Shown here: positions 59,618-64,000 of the stretch, piece by piece
Position numbering within the stretch: the stretch's first letter is position 1
Layout of the letters: the number at the start of each line of letters is the position of its first letter
NCBI RefSeq assembly: GCF_001913705.1
Contig: NZ_MKQD01000077.1
Location: 46,053 to 110,052, forward strand
Origin: Thalassotalea sp. PP2-459
GTDB lineage: Bacteria > Pseudomonadota > Gammaproteobacteria > Enterobacterales > Alteromonadaceae
Length of the DNA stretch: 64,000 nucleotides
Reading direction: 5' to 3'
The notes under the pieces: model-generated
What the model saw: the letters and a program-made list of their open reading frames with translations, nothing else
Told to the model about the DNA's origin: nothing
Database searches by the model: none
Translations under genes and position numbers: made by a program

Positions 59618-59682
59618 AAAAAAAAGCGCATTAAAAAATGCGCTTATAAGATGTTCAAGGGAAACACAATATGAAAGTCTTG
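59618..59682 (-). ncRNA. Tandem small RNA, unit 4
   Basis: Predicted start near 59681-59683, length about 65 bases. TTCCCTT (complement of 59657-59663) lies about eight bases later than in units 2 and 3. The terminator stem pairs 59626-59632 with 59637-59643 and ends in eight U. It is the most upstream unit and its promoter faces away from the lipoprotein gene. Confidence 0.76.
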
Positions 59683-59687
59683 TAATA

Positions 59688-59714
59688 TAAGAGTGGGATG
59701 TTTTAAAAAAGTTC
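59688..59714 (-). promoter_or_regulatory. Sigma-E-type promoter of small RNA unit 4
   Basis: GAACTT (59709-59714), 16 bases, TCTTA (59688-59692) on the minus strand. Confidence 0.7.
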
Positions 59715-59739
59715 AAAGAAAAATAAATTTTTTTTCATT

Positions 59740-59768
59740 TTGGTAAAGTAATGTTTTTCTGGCATTAT
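59740..59768 (+). promoter_or_regulatory. Possible promoter of the lysozyme-like lipoprotein gene
   Basis: TTGGTA at 59740 and CATTAT at 59763 are 17 bases apart, 32 bases before the start codon. Weak match. Confidence 0.3.
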
Positions 59769-59799
59769 AAAAGCGTGAAAAACGTCGTTATGTGGCCTT

Positions 59800-60420
59800 A
59801 TGAATAAAATACCTGTTTTAATTTTTGTTATACTTTCAACGTTGTTATTAAGTAGCTGCGCTACACCACCCCCAAAAAACCCAGAGAATTTGTGCGAGAT
59901 ATTTAGAGAGCATCGTGATTGGTACTTTGCTGCTAAAGACGCTCGTGATCGATGGGGAACTCCTATTCATGTTCCTATGAGCATGATGTATCAAGAAAGT
60001 TCGTTTAGAAATGATGCCTTGCCACCAAGAGATTATTTACTCGGTTTTATACCTTGGGGCAGAGTAAGTACAGCTTACGGCTATTCACAGGCCAAAACGA
60101 TGACTTGGAAAGACTATATTAGAGAGACTGGTAACTCAGGTGCTGATCGTGATGATTTTGACGACGCTGTTGATTTTATGGCGTGGTTTATTTTTAAAAC
60201 AAATAAAATTAATCGTGTGTCAAAGTGGGATGGTTATAACCAGTATTTAAATTACCATGAAGGCTGGGGTGGTTTTCAAAGAAAATCTTATGTAAAAAAG
60301 CAGTGGCTAATGAAAGTAGCAAGAAAGGTTGATAATCGTGCTCGACGTTACAGTGGGCAATTAAAATCATGCGAAGCCGAGCTTAATGAAAGCAGTTTAT
60401 GGCGTTGGTTGTTTGGTTAA
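59800..60420 (+). CDS. Lipoprotein with lysozyme-like (SLT) transglycosylase fold
   Basis: 206 residues. The signal peptide ends in a lipobox LSSC (lipidated Cys20), so the protein is anchored in a membrane, probably the outer one. The core has PMSMMYQESSFRNDALPP, where Glu before SS is placed like the catalytic Glu of soluble lytic transglycosylases. AYGYSQAKTMTWKDYIRETG and YLNYHEGWGGF correspond to later SLT motifs. Cleavage of peptidoglycan is inferred and was not tested. It is divergent from the small-RNA array. Confidence 0.8.
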   Translation: MNKIPVLIFVILSTLLLSSCATPPPKNPENLCEIFREHRDWYFAAKDARDRWGTPIHVPMSMMYQESSFRNDALPPRDYLLGFIPWGRVSTAYGYSQAKTMTWKDYIRETGNSGADRDDFDDAVDFMAWFIFKTNKINRVSKWDGYNQYLNYHEGWGGFQRKSYVKKQWLMKVARKVDNRARRYSGQLKSCEAELNESSLWRWLFG

Positions 60421-61138
60421 CAAGATGGCATAGCTCAACGTTTCACCGCCCTTTGGATAACTTTTAGACGAAGGGTTTGTTTTCTCGCCATCCACCGCTT
60501 TATTTATCGAAAAACAAGTGGTTTGGACGTAAATATATTAAGGTTTTCTCTGGTTATAATTAGGTAAAATTTACAAAATTTAATACCGAGTATTTCGTAG
60601 AAACGTACAAATATTTAACAACCTTATCACTTACCTAAAACTGTAATGACTGTAGCATTTTTCTTGCCAAAGGCGTTATTTTTATTGAAAATTGCTGCAA
60701 GTGCTCGTCGGGTATGGTTTTAAAAAAAATGTTAAAAAAACTTCATTTTTTTCATAAATAAATATTGCAAAAACGAAGTCCTCATTCCCTATGGCTTTGC
60801 ATTTGTTTTCCACAGAAATTGTGGAAATGTTAATTACCGTAAATGTCTGTGGATAACTTTGTGTTTAACTTTATGAGCGGTTTCTTTCAGATGATAGAAA
60901 GTAATATAACTGAAGGTTAATTATATCGACTACATTTATTCAAATGTGCGAGCATCAACAAAAATAGTTTAAGCGGTTTTTTGCTTTCAGTAGAGTTATT
61001 CAATTAAGGCAAGAGTCCTTAACTAAAACCAATGAAGTTTGTTGCCTGTGTAGCGTTATGAACTAGTCCGTTTAGGTTAACAATTCTATTTCATTCAGCT
61101 TAAAAAAAGCTAATCGGTAACACACTGGTGATGATTTA
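60421..61138. other. Long AT-rich intergenic region
   Basis: No gene or RNA is recognised in these ~720 bases. Apart from the DnaA-box cluster at 60806-60856 it is AT-rich with A/T runs around 60720-60770. It ends in a MITE fused to the 3' end of the next gene. Confidence 0.6.
60806..60856. other. Cluster of three DnaA-box-like sites
   Basis: TTTTCCACA at 60806-60814 (plus) fits TTWTNCACA. TGTGGAAAT at 60820-60828 (minus) has one mismatch. TGTGGATAA at 60848-60856 (minus) is the complement of the perfect box TTATCCACA. Two face each other with five bases between, and the third lies 19 bases on, an arrangement similar to the DARS reactivating sites. No replication genes are nearby. Confidence 0.5.
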
Positions 61139-61200
61139 GGGACTGTTAATTTTTCGGGTTTAGTTCGAACAAAATTTAATCTCGAAAAGCCAATAGACCC
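61139..61200. mobile_element. MITE family A, copy 3 (62 bp, internally deleted)
   Basis: The termini GGGACTGTTAATTTTTCG and CGAAAAGCCAATAGACCC (61183-61200) are diverged versions of the family ends. The inner right part (TTTAGTTCGAAC, then ATTTAATCTCG) matches copy 2 in the same orientation, with the middle missing. It is flanked by TA on both sides. The right end supplies the third base of the stop codon of the adjacent minus-strand gene. Confidence 0.8.
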
Positions 61201-62489
61201 TAGTTTCTGTGCTCAGGTTTTTGCTGGTAGAACTCTGGCATAATACGAACTGTTTTGATCATATTATCGGTAACATCAACAATCTCAAGTGGATAGCCTG
61301 AAATTCTTACACTGAGTTTTGCTTCAGGAATGTCTTCTAAATACTCTAATACTAAACCGTTTAAGGTTTTAGGGCCATCGGTTGGGAAGTGCCAATTCAT
61401 TTCTTTATTTATATCACGTACCGTAGCGCTACCGTCAACTAAATAACTACCATCAGGTTGAATATGCACTTCTTCTGACGGTGCTGGTTCTTTAGTTGTG
61501 GTAAAATCACCTACAATTTCTTCAAGAATATCTTCTAAAGTGACTAATCCTTGAATGTCACCATATTCATCTACAACCAATCCAAGTCTTTCTTTGGCAT
61601 GTTGAAATTTTAAAATTTGCACACTTAATGTGGTGCCTTCAGGAATAAAGTAAAGTTCTCTAACTGCCCTAAGTAAAGTGGCTTTAGTAAACTGGTTTTT
61701 TGATAGTAGCTTTAATGCATCGCGCATGTGAATGTAGCCCACCACATCGTCGATGGTATCTCTATATAGTAAAACACGAGTGTGTGTGGCTTGGGTTAAT
61801 TGTTTTTGAATTTTTTTCCAATCTTCATTTATGTCAATGCCAACGAGTTCACTGCGTGGGATCATAATGTCTTCAACAGTTACTTTTTCTAAATCTAAAA
61901 TGCTCACCAACATGCTTTGATCGCGTTCAGCTAACAAGGCACCAGATTCATTCACTACAGTGCGGAGCTCTTCTGAACTTAAGCTATGTAATTCTCGTTC
62001 TTCACGACTCACACCTAATAAGGTAAGAATGCCATTGGTGATCCAATTTACTGCGACTACGATTGGGTAAAAGACTTTCAATAAAAAGGATAAGATAACG
62101 GAACTAGGAAATGCTACTTTTTCAGGATAAAGAGCGGCAAGTGTTTTTGGCGTAACTTCTGCAAAAATTAATACCACAAGTGTTAAGATAATAGTCGCTG
62201 CTAGAACACCAGCAACATCACCTAAAAAGCGAATCCCTATAATGGTGGCTATAGCAGAGGCAGCTATGTTGACTAAGTTGTTACCAATTAAAATTAGACC
62301 AATCAGTTGATCGGGGCGTTTTAATAGCTTACCTACGCGTTTAGCGCCTTTATGTTTCTGTTTTTCTAAATGCTTAAGCTTATATCTGTTTAACGACATC
62401 ATGCCGGTTTCTGAGCCAGAAAAATATGCAGATATAAGAATAAGTAAGCCTAAAATGAGAAAGAGCGTACTGGTTGAGATGGTATCCAA
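61200..62489 (-). CDS. CNNM/CorB-type membrane protein (YfjD-like)
   Basis: 429 residues: a DUF21 membrane domain with four helices (~1-180, LFLILGLLILISAYFSGSETGMMSLNRYK). Two CBS domains follow (~195-325, VEDIMIPRSELVGIDI and ERLGLVVDEYGDIQGLVTLEDILEEIVGD), then a CorC_HlyC C-terminal domain. The family is linked to magnesium/cobalt transport. In E. coli yfjD is next to ypjD and ffh, as suggested here. The TAG stop is formed at the junction with a MITE, so the natural C-terminus may have been longer or different. Confidence 0.92.
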   Translation of the reverse strand: MDTISTSTLFLILGLLILISAYFSGSETGMMSLNRYKLKHLEKQKHKGAKRVGKLLKRPDQLIGLILIGNNLVNIAASAIATIIGIRFLGDVAGVLAATIILTLVVLIFAEVTPKTLAALYPEKVAFPSSVILSFLLKVFYPIVVAVNWITNGILTLLGVSREERELHSLSSEELRTVVNESGALLAERDQSMLVSILDLEKVTVEDIMIPRSELVGIDINEDWKKIQKQLTQATHTRVLLYRDTIDDVVGYIHMRDALKLLSKNQFTKATLLRAVRELYFIPEGTTLSVQILKFQHAKERLGLVVDEYGDIQGLVTLEDILEEIVGDFTTTKEPAPSEEVHIQPDGSYLVDGSATVRDINKEMNWHFPTDGPKTLNGLVLEYLEDIPEAKLSVRISGYPLEIVDVTDNMIKTVRIMPEFYQQKPEHRN

Positions 62490-62554
62490 TTATGGGTCCT
62501 AAATTGCCAAAAACATGTGCTTTATCAAGCCGAATGCTAGTTATACCTTAAATA

Positions 62555-63352
62555 CTAAGATAATAGAAACTCTTTCACAAAACGACTACCAAAATACGCG
62601 AGAGTGAGTAGCGTCGTCGCTGAAATAATTAACATAAGTACGCGGTGTCCTCGCCAGCCCTGTTTGAAATGACCCCACAAAGTAAAACAGTAGAGGAGTA
62701 ACGCAAGCAATGACAATACTGTTTTATGCGCATTATTTGCCAAAAAGTCTTGTAAAAAGATAACGCCGACAAGCTGACTTACTACTAATCCTAGTGTGCC
62801 AATCGCTAAAATTGCAAATAATTGTCCCTCAACTTGCATTAACGGTGGTAAGTGGTTTACCGCTAATAAATTTTTATCTTTTAATTTCATATTGATATAG
62901 GTGACTTGGAAGGCAAATAACATCGCAATAATTAAAATACAGTATGCGATTAACGCTAAAATAACATGGCTAGCAACTGCAAAATCTGTTGTGACTAAAG
63001 GCATATTGCTTTTATGCGGAATAAACAATGAGGCTAATTGCCATAAGCCAGCGAATACATAGACAACAGGTAAAAGTAAATTTACTTTATATTTAAGTGC
63101 TAGCGCAGTGATCGACAAGCAAATAATCAGTGTTACTAATGAAATAACGTTCGGCAGCGCAAAATTTACACTTTGTTCTGAAAACAAAAAATGCCCGGTA
63201 GATAACGTATGACTAATAATCGCGATAGAACCAATAAACAATACTTTAACAATGTTTGGTCCTTTTGGATGAAATAAACGAACAACGACTGCTATAGATG
63301 CCATGATATAGCAAACAAGAGCGATTAAGCTGAAAATTGATGAAAAATCCAA
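62555..63352 (-). CDS. ypjD: CcsA/YpjD-like inner-membrane protein
   Basis: 265 residues, eight helices, member of the cytochrome c assembly (CcsA/CcmC) family. The tryptophan-rich heme-handling WWD motif is not obvious, and the conserved histidines are in TLSTGHFLF and LYCFTLWGHFKQGWRGHR. E. coli YpjD is of about this size and lies between ffh and yfjD. Its role is not established. It is upstream of the CorB-like gene by 65 bases on the same strand and probably co-transcribed. Confidence 0.85.
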   Translation of the reverse strand: MDFSSIFSLIALVCYIMASIAVVVRLFHPKGPNIVKVLFIGSIAIISHTLSTGHFLFSEQSVNFALPNVISLVTLIICLSITALALKYKVNLLLPVVYVFAGLWQLASLFIPHKSNMPLVTTDFAVASHVILALIAYCILIIAMLFAFQVTYINMKLKDKNLLAVNHLPPLMQVEGQLFAILAIGTLGLVVSQLVGVIFLQDFLANNAHKTVLSLLALLLYCFTLWGHFKQGWRGHRVLMLIISATTLLTLAYFGSRFVKEFLLS

Positions 63353-63734
63353 ATATCTATTCCTTTAAAAATAACACGTGAATACGAGTGAATAAACCTT
63401 ACGATGAATAAAACACAAGTTAATTAATGTAGTCTTTATTTTTTTAATCTAACACTGAATCATCAGCAATAAACTGTTGCAAAAAATAGCTTAAAGTTCA
63501 ACTGACTTTAGGCATTTTGCTGCAAAGTGTACACGTTATTGATGTAACCGGTATTGTTGATTTAGCCTATAAATAGTCAACGAAGCCATCATAATCAAAT
63601 TAACCTTAGCATGCTACGTTTATCTAAGTCTTATCTTAACCTGCTAAATCGTTTGCTTTATTCAGCCAATTATGTCGATTATTTGTGTCGTCAACAGACC
63701 TTATGCCAATTCGCATAAAGATTAAGTCAGTTCA

Positions 63735-63832
63735 GAGCGATGTCAGAGGTGGGAGAATAAGTGAAACGTGTGCAGGTATAGTTGTTCTACATCAAACACG
63801 TTTTGCGCAATTATCGCGTCTCTAACACGCTC
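63735..63832. repeat. Large imperfect inverted repeat
   Basis: Two 37-base arms (63735-63771 and 63796-63832) pair imperfectly. The ends match best (GAGCG..TGT.AGAG outside and AAACGTGT inside) with a 24-base loop. It is non-coding and looks like an extragenic palindromic repeat. Confidence 0.6.
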
Positions 63833-63904
63833 CCAAAGGACGAGTTTAAACGCTTCATAGCCTGTGTTGTTGATTTTGAAAAGGACGCTACAAGGAGTAG
63901 CTTA

Positions 63905-64000
63905 TTATACCAACTCTATTAAATATTTAGCCAACTTAGCACTTCATTAGCGCGCTTAGAACAAGCTAAATAATTTAAGCATAGTCGCTCTATGGTTCGA
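63905..64000. repeat. TTATACCAA repeat element, copy 2 (may run past the window)
   Basis: It opens TTATACCAACTCTATTAAA and shares ACTTCATTAGCGCGCTTA with the copy at 24601-24702 in the same direction. The other end is not visible. Confidence 0.65.

Larger units (their letters stand above)
63353..64000. other. Repeat-rich region before the window end
   Basis: No coding region is supported. By analogy with other gammaproteobacteria ffh is expected divergently beyond the edge. The region holds a hairpin at 63477-63535 (TAAAGT/ACTTTA with GCAAAA/TTTTGC), a long imperfect inverted repeat (63735-63832) and a TTATACCAA element. Confidence 0.6.

Noticed and set aside
59225..59714. CRISPR array or REP cluster reading of the tandem units
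   Set aside because: Spacing of ~110 bases, diverged bodies, no short identical repeats and no cas genes; the conserved parts are promoter-like and terminator-like instead.
60806..60856. A chromosomal origin (oriC)
   Set aside because: Only three boxes, no nearby dnaA, dnaN, gidA or mioC-like gene, and no clear 13-mer array.

Overview
The window looks like chromosome of a marine, AT-rich gammaproteobacterium of the Alteromonadales, most likely Colwelliaceae (Colwellia/Thalassotalea-like). The grounds are gene content and order: mshQ-mreBCD-maf-rng-yhdP-nitrilase-tldD, glyA-nrdR-ribDE-ribBX, dxs-ispA-xseB next to pomAB-thiI, and ypjD beside a CorB-like gene. A sodium-driven flagellar stator, an NSS transporter and an NhaC antiporter fit a sea-water life style. 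There are no rRNA genes, recognisable tRNAs, prophage, CRISPR or complete insertion sequences. The mobile DNA visible is small non-autonomous repeats.

Layout. 1-13821: end of the MSHA pilus operon, then the cell-shape and envelope block (mreBCD, maf, rng, yhdP, a nitrilase, tldD). 13961-16901: a zinc-uptake unit with a Zur-like operator, a small exported His-rich protein and a TonB-dependent receptor with four His/Asp/Glu-rich loops. 17077-24428: CvfB-like and TerB-like proteins, a NagX-like membrane protein and an RND efflux pair. 24756-28211: two diguanylate cyclases on opposite strands. 28546-30026: an EF-hand miniprotein, a MITE, a candidate structured RNA and an orphan membrane protein. 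30144-34739: a five-gene run of exported S33 hydrolase, NatA-NatB ABC exporter, ECF sigma factor and a membrane protein that may be its anti-sigma. 35052-39860: glyA, nrdR and riboflavin genes, where the last is a RibBX hybrid without the GTP-cyclohydrolase zinc site. 39911-49143: a solute-binding protein, an amidase, dxs-ispA-xseB, pomAB and thiI. 49160-59175: panE, a VanZ-like gene, yajQ, an NSS transporter, trxA, a LysR regulator, a solute-binding protein, a pseudouridine synthase, NhaC and gshA. 59225-64000: a tandem small-RNA array, a lysozyme-like lipoprotein, a DnaA-box cluster, a CorB-like protein, ypjD and repeats.

The most striking element is the 490-base gap between gshA and the lipoprotein gene (59225-59714). 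It holds four tandem units on the minus strand. Each has an identical GAACTT element, a spacer of exactly 16 bases, a TCnnA element, a body of about 65-70 bases with a UCCC core, and a strong intrinsic terminator. I read this as four sibling small RNAs, each with its own sigma-E-type (ECF) promoter. Other notable points are a three-member MITE family, one copy of which supplies part of a stop codon, a free-standing structured RNA candidate at about 29247-29368, and a DARS-like cluster of DnaA boxes at 60806-60856.
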